DNA of 64,000 nucleotides from Akkermansiaceae bacterium (GCA_015062005.1 SUVL01000004.1:38462-102461); one strand, 5' to 3'; positions 9,184 to 17,411 are shown, counted from the first letter of the stretch. Translations and numbers: made by a program. Notes: generated by a model not told the origin, from the sequence alone.

Positions 9184-10074
9184 TCAGCCTTTGGGATAAA
9201 TTGTAGATGGACCGTATTTATTTGCACCTTTCTGACTGGGTAAAAGTGTAGCAACAAATAAGTAAATACTAACAGCGCCAAAAATGAGCATATTGGCAAG
9301 TAAAGACAAGAGCGCAAAAGCGATATTACTGGAAATGACACCCTCTGTAGAAATAATTTCTTCACCTGATAATGCAGCTACATAGATAAACCAGACGGTA
9401 CTTCCCACAAATGCAAGATAAGAAACAACACCGAATATTACAGAAAAAGCTGAGCGACCCGTATCATGCAAACGGCGCACACTGACCGAAAGAAATGGAA
9501 AAACAAGTGCCAATACAAACACGATTTGCGCACCTACTATGACTGCTACTGTTCCATTTTGAAAATAGGATGAGAAAGCCTCACCAAGTACTGATAAATC
9601 ACCCGATTCTTGCGCAGACATCAGTTTCTCGTTAATTTCCGACGGCATCAAGACATTACCCGCAATATTCACAACTTGGTAGAACACATAATAGAAAAGG
9701 TAAAATCCCCAGAATTCAGTGCGTGTAGCCCTGCCCTTCCAATTAAACGAATTTTTCAGCGCATATACGAATGCCCACCAGAGACCCTTGGTATGCCCAT
9801 GAATACCCCGACCACAATCCGGACAGTTTTCCGGAACTTGCTGGCCTGTCAACTCATTATGGCAGTGTGGACAGTTTCCAATTGCATTGTTCCATGTGGA
9901 ACAATCATTACCCACCTTATCTAACAACTCCGAAAAGGGTTTCCAACTCGAATCGCCAGCTACAGCAGCCAAGGTAGAATCATTAATCAATCCAGAGTGC
10001 AAAAAGGAAAGCATCTCCTCTTTGCTATAGGGTCCTTGTAATTCTTTTGCTAAATTCAGATAATAATATTTCAT
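9184..10074 (-). CDS. GYF_2 / zinc ribbon / DUF805 fusion protein
   Basis: Three modules are seen in the 296-residue product: a GYF_2-type domain (MKYYYLNLAKELQGPYSKEEM..SWKPFSELL, residues 1-55), a zinc ribbon (CPHCHNEL..CPDCGRG, about 65-90), and a DUF805 membrane domain with GRATRTEFWGF, VRRLHDTGRSAFS and GANKYGP. GYF-type domains bind proline-rich peptides, so it may recruit a partner to the membrane. The ATG at 10074 is chosen because it begins the GYF domain and a promoter on the minus strand (TTGACT, 17 bp, CATAAT at 10088-10093) ends 13 nt before it. It is the first gene of the DUF805-miaA unit. Confidence 0.8.
   Translation of the reverse strand: MKYYYLNLAKELQGPYSKEEMLSFLHSGLINDSTLAAVAGDSSWKPFSELLDKVGNDCSTWNNAIGNCPHCHNELTGQQVPENCPDCGRGIHGHTKGLWWAFVYALKNSFNWKGRATRTEFWGFYLFYYVFYQVVNIAGNVLMPSEINEKLMSAQESGDLSVLGEAFSSYFQNGTVAVIVGAQIVFVLALVFPFLSVSVRRLHDTGRSAFSVIFGVVSYLAFVGSTVWFIYVAALSGEEIISTEGVISSNIAFALLSLLANMLIFGAVSIYLFVATLLPSQKGANKYGPSTIYPKG
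9888..9903. promoter_or_regulatory. parS-like site 4 (one mismatch)
   Basis: TGTTCCATGTGGAACA, the same one-base variant as at 7939, lies between the GYF and zinc-ribbon codons of the DUF805 fusion gene. Confidence 0.7.
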
Positions 10075-10129
10075 GGGCTGTGCGTCTATTATGCATCCTA
10101 TCTCACGCTTAGTCAAGGATAGAATTGAC

Positions 10130-10157
10130 TTGAATATATTCCATTTAATGATATAAT
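10130..10157 (+). promoter_or_regulatory. Promoter of the glycosyltransferase gene
   Basis: TTGAAT at 10130-10135, 16 bp, and a consensus TATAAT at 10152-10157, ending 10 nt before the ATG at 10168. It diverges from the promoter of the DUF805 operon. Confidence 0.75.
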
Positions 10158-10167
10158 CACCCAGGAC

Positions 10168-11184
10168 ATGAAGACCCTACCATCGATCAGCATCCTTGTT
10201 ATGAGTTACAACCAGGAAGCCTACATAGCAGACTGTGTTGACTCTGTTTTAAGCCAGGAATATGATGGCGAGTTGGAGTTCATTTTCTGCGATGATAACT
10301 CTTCAGATTCAACATTTAGTATCATTCAGGAGAAAGTACGTCAGTACACCGGAACACGCAGAATTGTAGCTCATAAGTGCCCTGAAAACGGTCGAGTCGC
10401 CGTTAATATGAATACAGCCGTAAGTCTTTCTCAAAATGACTGGTTAATGCGTGTTGATGGTGACGATATATTGCATCCCGACCGGACCAGGCTCAGCGCT
10501 CTAGCTATTATGAACGACGCTGATGCTGTAGCCGTAAGCGGTCAATTAAAGGAATTTTCCAGCACGCCCACACCTATCAAGAATCCGAGCGATTCGGATG
10601 TAGTTTTCAAAAGTTATCATCATCGACAGTTCACAGATAGAACGAAACCAGATAAACTTGAATGGTGGGGTGGAGTAATGACCATGTCGCGGCGGATATT
10701 TACAGAATTTGGCAATATGCCAGCAGAATGCGATGTGCTCGATGATACAATGTTTGGCGTAAGGAGCCTGATGTTAGGAAATATTGTTATTATCGAGAAT
10801 GCTGTTCTGCTTTACTACCGCAGGCACTCGACCAATGTTTCTTCTGCTGTCAATCATGATGCTTCCCTGAGCATCCGCCAATTAATTAGAAGTGACTTAG
10901 CATCAAGAGATTATTACAAGCGTGGAGTACATTGCCATCAGCCTATACTGGCAGAGCTTCAAACGCATTCCACCCTGTATCCCGAATATTCTACACTTTA
11001 CCGTTATTTTAAATTCCTGTTCAGCGAGCTGCAGAGACAAGCGTTTTTCTGGGAAAAATCATGGAATGAACGCATAGCTGATGCTCACATAAGCGGACCT
11101 TTCTGGAAGAAAATTCCATGGGCATTGAAAGTTATGTGTCCATTTACCTACGCCCTTGCTGCAAAATTGATGAAAAAATCCTGA
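10168..11184 (+). CDS. Family 2 glycosyltransferase
   Basis: The 338-residue protein has a GT-A fold N-terminus typical of GT2: ISILVMSYNQEAYIADCVDSVLSQ, then the nucleotide-sugar site FCDDNSSDST and the metal-binding D-x-D equivalent VDGDD at about 94-98. The acceptor half includes WWGGVMTMSRR and the acidic CDVLDDTMF that usually holds the catalytic base. No membrane anchor is present, so it is probably cytoplasmic, working on cell-surface glycan or lipid-linked sugars. It stands alone, without other polysaccharide genes, and its DNA is AT-richer than the surroundings, suggesting acquisition. The sugar donor cannot be inferred. Confidence 0.88.
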   Translation: MKTLPSISILVMSYNQEAYIADCVDSVLSQEYDGELEFIFCDDNSSDSTFSIIQEKVRQYTGTRRIVAHKCPENGRVAVNMNTAVSLSQNDWLMRVDGDDILHPDRTRLSALAIMNDADAVAVSGQLKEFSSTPTPIKNPSDSDVVFKSYHHRQFTDRTKPDKLEWWGGVMTMSRRIFTEFGNMPAECDVLDDTMFGVRSLMLGNIVIIENAVLLYYRRHSTNVSSAVNHDASLSIRQLIRSDLASRDYYKRGVHCHQPILAELQTHSTLYPEYSTLYRYFKFLFSELQRQAFFWEKSWNERIADAHISGPFWKKIPWALKVMCPFTYALAAKLMKKS

Positions 11185-11204
11185 TTTCAAACGAAATCAG
11201 GATT
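11172..11204 (-). terminator. Terminator of the minus-strand ncRNA
   Basis: A perfect 12-bp stem (AATCCTGATTTC at 11177-11188, GAAATCAGGATT at 11193-11204, 4-nt loop). Read on the minus strand it is followed by six U residues. The hairpin also covers the stop codon of the convergent glycosyltransferase gene. Confidence 0.85.
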
Positions 11205-11217
11205 CCTTCATATAAGA

Positions 11218-11394
11218 TTAACCGCTGTGCCGTCAGTGGTGAAAGAGCCACGTTCCCTGTAATCAGGTGGGTGCGGAGCCTGGGTCGTCTGAGGTATCCA
11301 TTGGACGGAACATAATACCCATTTAAGCTTGGTGCCCCATGTAGTTCTATAACGGTCCGGGCCTGTGAAACCACGCGTCACGAACACAGCAGCT
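11218..11394 (-). ncRNA. Candidate structured ncRNA (6S-like topology)
   Basis: This segment has no credible gene but shows a complete minus-strand transcription unit: a near-consensus promoter ending 7-8 nt before about 11394, and a strong intrinsic terminator at 11172-11204. The 5' end CTGCTGTG can pair with CACAGCGG near 11222-11229, and inside that GTGGT pairs with ACCAC, closing a roughly 175-nt molecule end to end. A small hairpin (CCTG-atta-CAGG) lies in the 3' half and a longer apical stem (GGTAT...ATACC) in the middle. A closed rod with a central bubble is the topology of 6S RNA, but I cannot confirm the family. Primary transcript about 220 nt. Confidence 0.5.
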
Positions 11395-11401
11395 GAGTAT
11401 G

Positions 11402-11430
11402 TATATAGCACAATAGTGCAGAATTTTCAA
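11402..11430 (-). promoter_or_regulatory. Promoter of the minus-strand ncRNA
   Basis: On the minus strand: TTGAAA (11425-11430), exactly 17 bp, TATATA (11402-11407). Predicted start of transcription is near 11394. Confidence 0.75.
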
Positions 11431-11449
11431 GAATTTTTGCCAACAAAAT

Positions 11450-11465
11450 TGTTCCACGTGGAACA
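11450..11465. promoter_or_regulatory. parS-like site 5 (perfect)
   Basis: TGTTCCACGTGGAACA in the intergenic region between the ncRNA promoter and the argS promoter. Confidence 0.85.
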
Positions 11466-11496
11466 GTAGAAACACATTTCAACACGCTTGAAAACA

Positions 11497-11525
11497 TTGA
11501 CAAATAAAGGAAAAACGTGTAGAAT
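11497..11525 (+). promoter_or_regulatory. Promoter of argS
   Basis: Consensus TTGACA at 11497-11502, 17-bp spacer, TAGAAT at 11520-11525, then 10 nt to the ATG at 11536. A TTG upstream that could be taken as a start lies before this promoter. Confidence 0.8.
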
Positions 11526-11535
11526 GCGCGCGGAC

Positions 11536-13290
11536 ATGACTATACCCACGCTACTTTCAGAGCAGTTAACCGCAGTGTTGCGTTCCATACTTGGAGAGGC
11601 ACTGCCAACCGAATTTAAAGCATCCGTAACTCCCTCACAGGATTTACGCTTTGGCGACTACCAGAGCAATGCGGCCATGATGCTGGCGAAACAGGCCAAA
11701 ATGAATCCGCGTGCTCTTGCCACCCAGGTTATTGAAAATTTCGGCGATTCTGAAATTGCAACGCTTGAAATTGCAGGACCAGGATTCATCAATTTCCGCG
11801 TGAAATCAGAATATTTTGCGGCACGCACAGCCGCCATGCTGACCGATGAGCGTCTTGGCGTGGCTCTTGTATCTCAGCCTAAAACCATCGTCATTGATTT
11901 TTCGGCACCGAATGTCGCCAAACCCATGCATGTCGGTCACATTCGTTCCACCATTATTGGTGATACCCTTGGACGACTTGCCCGTTTCATGGGACACAAG
12001 GTTATCACTGACAACCACATCGGCGACTGGGGTACACAGTTCGGTATGATTCTCTGGGGTTGGAAGAATATCCTGGACCAGAACGAACTGGAAAAAGACC
12101 CGATTGAAGCACTTCTGAATGTATATAAGGAAGTCAATTCGCGCTGCAAAGAAGACGAGACACTGCTTCCGCTCTGCAAGGAGGAGCTTGTGAAGCTCCA
12201 GAGCGGTGATGCCGAGAATCTTGAAATCTGGCAGAAGTGCATAGCAGTCACTAAAATTGGTCTGGAAAAGATTTACTCCCAGCTGGATATCACCTTCGAT
12301 TACTGGTTAGGCGAAAGTGCTTATAATGATGCACTTGCGCCACTTGTAGAAGATTTGATAGGGAAGGGGATAGCCCGTGAAAGCGATGGTGCAATCTGCG
12401 TCTTCTCCGATGGTTTCCACAAGCCACAGAATGATCCATTCCTGGTACAGAAGGATGGTGAGTGGTGCCCTGTGCCCGCTATCATCCGCAAGGCCGATGG
12501 CGGTTTCCTTTATGCCACTACCGACCTGGCCACACTAGACTACCGCTCTGAAAACTTCAAGGCTGATGCCATCTGGTACGTCGTAGGTGCGCCGCAAGAG
12601 AAACATTTTAAGCAAATTTTTGATATCGAGCGCATGCGCGGTATCACCGGCGACTTCCGCCATGTGGCATTCGGCTCTATTCTTGGCAAGGATCGCCGGC
12701 CATTCAAGACTCGTTCCGGCGACACCGTTAGCTTGCAGGACGTTATTGATGAAGCAGTTACGCGAGCCACAGCAGTGGTCGAAGCCAAGAGTCCCGATAT
12801 GCCGGCAGAGGAAAAGACAGCGGTTGCCCAGGCAGTCGGTATCGGTGCCATCAAGTTTGCTGAGCTTTCCCAGAATCGCATGAGCGACTACATTTTCGAC
12901 TGGGAAAAGATGCTCGCACTCACTGGCGACACAGCTCCCTACCTGCAGAACTCCTACGTGCGCGTACGCTCCATCTTCCGCAAGATTGATGGTGAATTTG
13001 TAGCACCCAAATCATTGACTATCAGCGAAAACGCTGAAATCAACCTGGCTCGTCTCCTTGTTCGCTTCGGTGAAGTTGTACCTTCTACGCTTGATGACTG
13101 CCGTCCGAACCTTCTGGCCGCATACCTCTATGAACTGGCCAAGGCCTTCCACAGTTTCTATGAAGCCTGCCCGGTGCTGAAGAGCGAAGGAGAGGTTCGC
13201 GAAACGCGTCTGGCACTTTGCGACCTCACTGCCAAGGTACTGAAGAAGGGCATGGGACTCTTCGGTATTAACATGCCTGAACGCATGTAA
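11536..13290 (+). CDS. argS: Arginyl-tRNA synthetase
   Basis: ArgS charges tRNA-Arg with arginine. The class I signature HIGH appears as HVGH in NVAKPMHVGHIRSTIIGD, and the DNHIGDWGTQFGM block that follows is diagnostic of ArgRS. The N-terminal tRNA D-loop-recognition domain (Arg_tRNA_synt_N) precedes it and the DALR anticodon-binding domain forms the C-terminus, ending in the usual GLFGINMPERM. The chosen ATG at 11536 gives 584 residues and sits just behind the promoter. The stop codon overlaps the next start (TAATG), suggesting coupling. Confidence 0.96.
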   Translation: MTIPTLLSEQLTAVLRSILGEALPTEFKASVTPSQDLRFGDYQSNAAMMLAKQAKMNPRALATQVIENFGDSEIATLEIAGPGFINFRVKSEYFAARTAAMLTDERLGVALVSQPKTIVIDFSAPNVAKPMHVGHIRSTIIGDTLGRLARFMGHKVITDNHIGDWGTQFGMILWGWKNILDQNELEKDPIEALLNVYKEVNSRCKEDETLLPLCKEELVKLQSGDAENLEIWQKCIAVTKIGLEKIYSQLDITFDYWLGESAYNDALAPLVEDLIGKGIARESDGAICVFSDGFHKPQNDPFLVQKDGEWCPVPAIIRKADGGFLYATTDLATLDYRSENFKADAIWYVVGAPQEKHFKQIFDIERMRGITGDFRHVAFGSILGKDRRPFKTRSGDTVSLQDVIDEAVTRATAVVEAKSPDMPAEEKTAVAQAVGIGAIKFAELSQNRMSDYIFDWEKMLALTGDTAPYLQNSYVRVRSIFRKIDGEFVAPKSLTISENAEINLARLLVRFGEVVPSTLDDCRPNLLAAYLYELAKAFHSFYEACPVLKSEGEVRETRLALCDLTAKVLKKGMGLFGINMPERM

Positions 13291-14669
13291 TGACACCCCG
13301 TATGAAACCCTCTTTTTCCATCCTCTGCCTGGCTATTGCAATGCATTGCTGGGCAGAGGATAACACTTTACACAGTTCAGCAATTTCCGACACCCGGAAA
13401 CCTGTTTTGCAAGTGCTGATCAGCAGCGACTCAGAGGACGCCGCACTGCATGTGAATCTGGGGCTTCAGCACTGCCTTTTAAATTATCAGGAAAAAGCCC
13501 GCTACCATTTCAAAAAGGCAGTTGAAGCAGATGACCAGTGCCTGCTGGCTCACGTCGGTATGCTCATGGTATATCCCAGTGGCAGCACCGGATACAAGCA
13601 ACATCTTGCGCATGTCAATGCCTTGTCCGAAACTGCTGTGCTGACTCCCGTTGAGGAATGGTATTTCGCTACATTCCTTCAGTACATCTCCGGTGATATA
13701 TACGGGACAGCTGCTGCTTTCCGCCAAAGAGCAGCCACATACCGCCGCGACACCTCGGCCGCCTGCTGGGATATCCTCCTCAACCACTATGCTGCGGAGC
13801 AGGGGGCTGATATCATCGAACGAGCTAATGCCCTGGTCAGCCGCTACCCCGAGCACGCCCTTGTCCATTATTGCCGGGCACTGCTGGATGAGTACTCCTC
13901 AGAACCCTCGCAGGAAGCCCTCACAAGCGCCAGAAAAGCTGTGGAACTACTTCCGGGTAATCCTGCCGCACACCAGCTTCTGGGGCACCTTCTGCGACGT
14001 TCTGGCAAGCTTGAGAACGCTATCAATGAATTTCAGAAAGCGAGGCAATGCGCTGCGTCAGACCTCCGCCTCATCCCGGAATCCGATGCCGCATGCTATC
14101 GACTCGCAGCCCTGTCAGAAATTAGTGCCAACTGGAGCGCCGGACGCAAAATTGACGCATTGCGCCAATGCCATGCCCTCAGTAAGCAAATCAGCACTGA
14201 CGGGGCAGGGGAGGGGAGTATGCTGATGCAGTGGGAAGCGCGCACGCTTCCCTTGAGACTCCTCGTACTGCAACCAACAGCTCCAGCCGGAGCCGCCATC
14301 AATGCCGCTGCTCAAGCCTGCAATGCTCCTTCCGGCACTCCAATCAAGCATGTGGAGGATTGCCTTATTGCCGCAATACGAACCCGTTCGCTGGCTGATT
14401 CCGGACGCTACAATACCGCAACACAGACGCTCTCCAAGGCTGAAGAGCAACTGGCTGAACTCAGGAAATGTCATGATGAAATGACCAGGAAGGGTGGCTT
14501 GCTTCTGACCTGTTACCGCCGGGCAGTGCAGGCCTGCACCGGAGCTATCATCCGCGCCCGGCTTGCTCTTTATACCGACAGTGCTGATATATGGCAACCC
14601 CATCTCAATGAGCTCCTGGCCCAGCCTGAACCGCGCCTTATGCCACCTGTCTTGCCTGAAATCAAGTAA
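13290..14669 (+). CDS. Exported TPR-like protein
   Basis: The 459-residue product has a short signal peptide (MKPSFSILCLAIAMHCWA, cleavage before EDN) and helical repeats that look like degenerate TPRs, clearest at about residues 60-95 (VNLGLQHCLLNYQEKARYHFKKAVEAD) and 220-255 (HQLLGHLLRRSGKLENAINEFQKA). TPR arrays bind other proteins. An alternative ATG at 13302 gives a cleaner signal peptide; the ATG at 13290 overlaps the argS stop and would allow translational coupling. Function is unknown. Confidence 0.7.
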   Translation: MTPRMKPSFSILCLAIAMHCWAEDNTLHSSAISDTRKPVLQVLISSDSEDAALHVNLGLQHCLLNYQEKARYHFKKAVEADDQCLLAHVGMLMVYPSGSTGYKQHLAHVNALSETAVLTPVEEWYFATFLQYISGDIYGTAAAFRQRAATYRRDTSAACWDILLNHYAAEQGADIIERANALVSRYPEHALVHYCRALLDEYSSEPSQEALTSARKAVELLPGNPAAHQLLGHLLRRSGKLENAINEFQKARQCAASDLRLIPESDAACYRLAALSEISANWSAGRKIDALRQCHALSKQISTDGAGEGSMLMQWEARTLPLRLLVLQPTAPAGAAINAAAQACNAPSGTPIKHVEDCLIAAIRTRSLADSGRYNTATQTLSKAEEQLAELRKCHDEMTRKGGLLLTCYRRAVQACTGAIIRARLALYTDSADIWQPHLNELLAQPEPRLMPPVLPEIK

Positions 14670-14678
14670 TACAAGGGA

Positions 14679-14694
14679 TGTTCCACGTGGAACA
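14679..14694. promoter_or_regulatory. parS-like site 6 (perfect)
   Basis: TGTTCCACGTGGAACA between the TPR gene and the first lipoprotein gene, about 1.4 kb from the DnaA-box cluster. As a perfect palindrome followed by TCCTTTATTTTTT it might also act as a weak terminator. Confidence 0.85.
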
Positions 14695-14716
14695 TCCTTT
14701 ATTTTTTAAGGATTTC

Positions 14717-14745
14717 TTTACAAGGGAAGAACAATGTGGTAGATT
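14717..14745 (+). promoter_or_regulatory. Promoter of lipoprotein gene
   Basis: TTTACA at 14717-14722, 17 bp, TAGATT at 14740-14745; the ATG at 14752 begins exactly 6 nt downstream of the -10 box, implying a leaderless mRNA. Confidence 0.7.
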
Positions 14746-14751
14746 AAGCGT

Positions 14752-15372
14752 ATGACGGTTCGTCACTTCATTCGGAGCATACTTCTCAGCACTAGCGTGA
14801 TTCTCAGCTCGTGTGCTTACATGCAGACGCACAAAAACATAGAGGAGGGTTACCGGCAGCGCAGCGGGTATCAACTCACACCTGAGCTGGAACTTTACCA
14901 GGCAGGTGGCCGTTACTATCTGGCTGCCGACAAGCAGGCATATCGCAAGGATTATCCTGCCATCTATGATTCCATTTTTCTGAAGGGAAAGAACGAGCCG
15001 ACGCTCATCATGATTGGTCAGGATTCCACGAAGGTTTACCGCAGCATTTCCAGCGGCACCGCCCAGGTCCTGCAAATGGAAAATGGATACGCAGATCTGA
15101 CCGTGCTGAGCGATGAACTGAAGAGCAGTTCTGGCGAATGGATGACATCCCTTCCAGCCAATTCACGGCGCTGCAAGACGAGGGCCGAAATAACCGGCAC
15201 CACAACTACGTGGTTGAACGAAGAGACACCGCAACCGGTTCCTGCCGGTATAAAGGCTCTCAGCATCATCGACCAGGTCGTCATCGACTGGCCGGGAACT
15301 ATTCTGTACAACACGGCGATACCCATCATGGCGCCTTTTGTTTTCTTTCACGAATTTTTAAATGAAGAATAA
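14752..15372 (+). CDS. Predicted lipoprotein, unknown function
   Basis: The 206-residue product has a lipoprotein signal (hydrophobic stretch ending LSSC, lipidated Cys21). The mature part has a YYLAADKQAYRKDYP segment and a second hydrophobic stretch near the C-terminus (IPIMAPFVFFHEF). It is weakly similar in layout to the next gene, which has a signal of the same type, a similar LYxxxGxxY segment and a hydrophobic C-terminal stretch, so the two are probably distant paralogs. The spacing of 6 nt to the next gene implies one operon. No enzymatic motif is seen. Confidence 0.7.
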   Translation: MTVRHFIRSILLSTSVILSSCAYMQTHKNIEEGYRQRSGYQLTPELELYQAGGRYYLAADKQAYRKDYPAIYDSIFLKGKNEPTLIMIGQDSTKVYRSISSGTAQVLQMENGYADLTVLSDELKSSSGEWMTSLPANSRRCKTRAEITGTTTTWLNEETPQPVPAGIKALSIIDQVVIDWPGTILYNTAIPIMAPFVFFHEFLNEE

Positions 15373-15378
15373 GTTACA

Positions 15379-16035
15379 ATGAAGATGAAAAAAGTCATTC
15401 TTTCCGTATTGTGTGCCCTTTGTGCATTTCAATTGAGCTCCTGCAGTGTCCGCACACATGTTGCAGTGGCTGACCTGGGCCGAAGTGCAGATGCCATCCT
15501 GGTTCCTCTGGAGCAGCCTACGCTGTACCGCGTCAATGGCCAATGGTACATGGGCGGCATGATGGCCAATATAGAGCGTTACAACGCACCATCCATACGC
15601 CCCGAACAGTTACCCCCAGAGAGACGGCATCCGGAGCGCTACGTTCTGGGCAGCGATGATATGAAGGATGTCTATTGCGCCATACCGGATGATATGGCGG
15701 AAAGTATTCGCAAGGGTACCTACACCCATTCCCATGCCATCAGCTTCATTAACAGGAAATGGGTCGGAAAACTGCCCGAGGGCAAAGTAGCGAAGGAACG
15801 AGTAAAGACCTCGGCGCCGGATTATTTCCGCGGCATGTCCAACCACCGCCTCATGCAGACAAGCAAGGGAACCTACCTGCTGGCCAAAATAGGTGAGTTC
15901 TCCGCTGATTTCGGTGCCATCTATGCATACCCGCTGGCAGGACTTTGTACCATCATCGTAGATGCCCCCCTGAGCTTCCTGTACAGCCCTCCTGCCCAGG
16001 ATTCCAAAGTAGCCCAGCCTGAGGAAGTGGAATAA
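15379..16035 (+). CDS. Predicted lipoprotein, paralog of the preceding gene
   Basis: This 218-residue product has a lipobox LSSC with Cys22. The mature region includes LYRVNGQWYMGGMMANIERYNAP and, near the C-terminus, a hydrophobic stretch IYAYPLAGLCTIIVDAPLSFLY, in the same position as in its neighbour. It is the last gene before the putative replication origin. Function is unknown. Confidence 0.7.
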   Translation: MKMKKVILSVLCALCAFQLSSCSVRTHVAVADLGRSADAILVPLEQPTLYRVNGQWYMGGMMANIERYNAPSIRPEQLPPERRHPERYVLGSDDMKDVYCAIPDDMAESIRKGTYTHSHAISFINRKWVGKLPEGKVAKERVKTSAPDYFRGMSNHRLMQTSKGTYLLAKIGEFSADFGAIYAYPLAGLCTIIVDAPLSFLYSPPAQDSKVAQPEEVE

Positions 16036-16311
16036 TAAACCCTTAAAATACAACACATTATTATACTTATCCACAATTATTGTTAATAACTCTGTGGATA
16101 ACACGTTCATAAGTGTGTTAATTACTTTTCTACACAATCAGGGTAGCGGTTCTGAACAGGCTTATCTACAATTTTCAAACCTGTAACGGATTAACCTGTA
16201 TAAGATTGCAACATTTACAAACTTATCCACACACCTGATGAAGAATAGTTTCTATATATACTGTAGATACATCATTCAAGGGTAAAAACAGGCAAGTCTC
16301 AGAGCAGCGCC
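16036..16311. other. Putative chromosomal replication origin (oriC)
   Basis: This gene-free, AT-rich segment holds three perfect DnaA boxes TTATCCACA (16067-16075 plus; 16093-16101 minus; 16223-16231 plus), a one-mismatch box TTATCTACA (16162-16170) and weaker ones (TTTTCTACA at 16126-16134; 16262-16270 minus). AT-rich stretches that could unwind lie at 16036-16092 and 16249-16262. It is the only place in the window where I found such a cluster, and it lies next to parS-like sites. The + strand appears C-rich to the left (line 13741-13800: 25 C, 15 G) and G-rich to the right (17941-18000: 12 C, 27 G), though individual genes vary. dnaA itself is not adjacent. Confidence 0.75.
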
Positions 16312-16339
16312 TTGACAGCTCCACAATGGCTGGTACAAT
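16312..16339 (+). promoter_or_regulatory. Promoter of ribD
   Basis: TTGACA at 16312-16317, 16 bp, TACAAT at 16334-16339, then 6 nt to the ATG at 16346. Confidence 0.8.
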
Positions 16340-16345
16340 AGCGGC

Positions 16346-17383
16346 ATGCAGGAGTCAACCGACCAACAATGGATGCAGCGCGCCCTGGAGCTGGCGCGCC
16401 GGGGATTGGGTCTTACCAGTCCCAACCCACCCGTGGGTGCCGTTATCGTACACAACAACGAACTCATCGGAGAAGGGTACCATGAGGTAGCAGGTGAGGC
16501 GCATGCAGAACGCCGGGCCATTGCTGATGCCTATGCCCGCGGTAAGGGAGGATTGCTGCCCGGTTCCACAATTTATGTAACCCTGGAGCCTTGCTCCAGC
16601 ACAGGGCGCACAGGAGCCTGCACAGAGGCCATCATTGCCGAGAAGATAGGCAGGGTAGTCTATGGCTCCACGGACCCCGATATGCGCCACCAGGGCCGCG
16701 CTGACGGCATTCTGGAGGCGGCCGGGATACCAGTTACCTCCGGCGTGCTGAAGGACGCCTGCGACCGCTTTCTGCGCTCCTGGTTTCACGCCATCATGAC
16801 CGGGCGCCCCTGGGTTACGGCCAAGGTAGCCACCACTCTGGACGGGCGGATGACCCGGCGGCTCAAATTCTGGCTCAGCGGGGTTGAAACCCTCCGGCAT
16901 GCGCACCAGCTGCGACTGGAAAGCGATGCCATTCTCATCGGCGGGAATACCCTCCGGACAGATGACCCGGCGCTGACTATCCGGAACCCGTGGCAGGTAC
17001 CATCCCTCCGCAAGAAGCAACCCTGGCGCATTGTGCTTACCAACAACCTTCTTTCGCTGCCACCCCAGGCCAAGTTGTTTACTGATGAATACCACAAGCG
17101 CACCCTGGTCTGGGAAAATGTGAAGGACTTGCGTGTGCTGCTCAATGAGCTCTATACCAGATACGGAATCGTGAACCTCATGCTTGAATGCGGCGGCCGC
17201 CTCCTGCGCCGTTTCCTGGAAGAAGGCCTCATCAACGAATGGATGCAGAGTATTTCTCCCATGGTCGGTGCCGGACCGGATTATGTCGTCCCGGGAGAAT
17301 TCCTCCCCAGTGAGTTTATCTTCCAGCGTGAGGAGCTCATTGAATGCGGCCGCGATATCATCATACGCGGTACGCTGGGGTGA
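16346..17383 (+). CDS. ribD: Bifunctional riboflavin biosynthesis deaminase/reductase
   Basis: RibD carries out the second and third steps of riboflavin synthesis: deamination of the diaminopyrimidine and reduction of its ribosyl side chain. The N-terminal deaminase domain has the zinc site HAE (residues 53-55) and PCSSTGRTGAC (82-92), with the two cysteines that complete it. The C-terminal reductase domain begins near WVTAKVATTLDGRM and has the LIGGNTLRTDDPALTIR NADPH region. The length, 345 residues, is normal. The next pathway gene in the window, riboflavin synthase, lies 5.4 kb away. The ATG is 6 nt behind the -10 box. Confidence 0.95.
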   Translation: MQESTDQQWMQRALELARRGLGLTSPNPPVGAVIVHNNELIGEGYHEVAGEAHAERRAIADAYARGKGGLLPGSTIYVTLEPCSSTGRTGACTEAIIAEKIGRVVYGSTDPDMRHQGRADGILEAAGIPVTSGVLKDACDRFLRSWFHAIMTGRPWVTAKVATTLDGRMTRRLKFWLSGVETLRHAHQLRLESDAILIGGNTLRTDDPALTIRNPWQVPSLRKKQPWRIVLTNNLLSLPPQAKLFTDEYHKRTLVWENVKDLRVLLNELYTRYGIVNLMLECGGRLLRRFLEEGLINEWMQSISPMVGAGPDYVVPGEFLPSEFIFQREELIECGRDIIIRGTLG

Positions 17384-17411
17384 TGGTTTTAGTGACATTA
17401 CACCTGATTAT

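Noticed and set aside
11208..11411. Short frames across the ncRNA region
   Set aside because: Several overlapping frames exist on both strands without conserved features; the promoter-stem-terminator layout fits RNA better.
14679..14694. Palindrome at 14679 as only a terminator of the TPR gene
   Set aside because: It is identical to two other sites not placed behind genes, so a DNA-binding site explains it better, although termination cannot be excluded.
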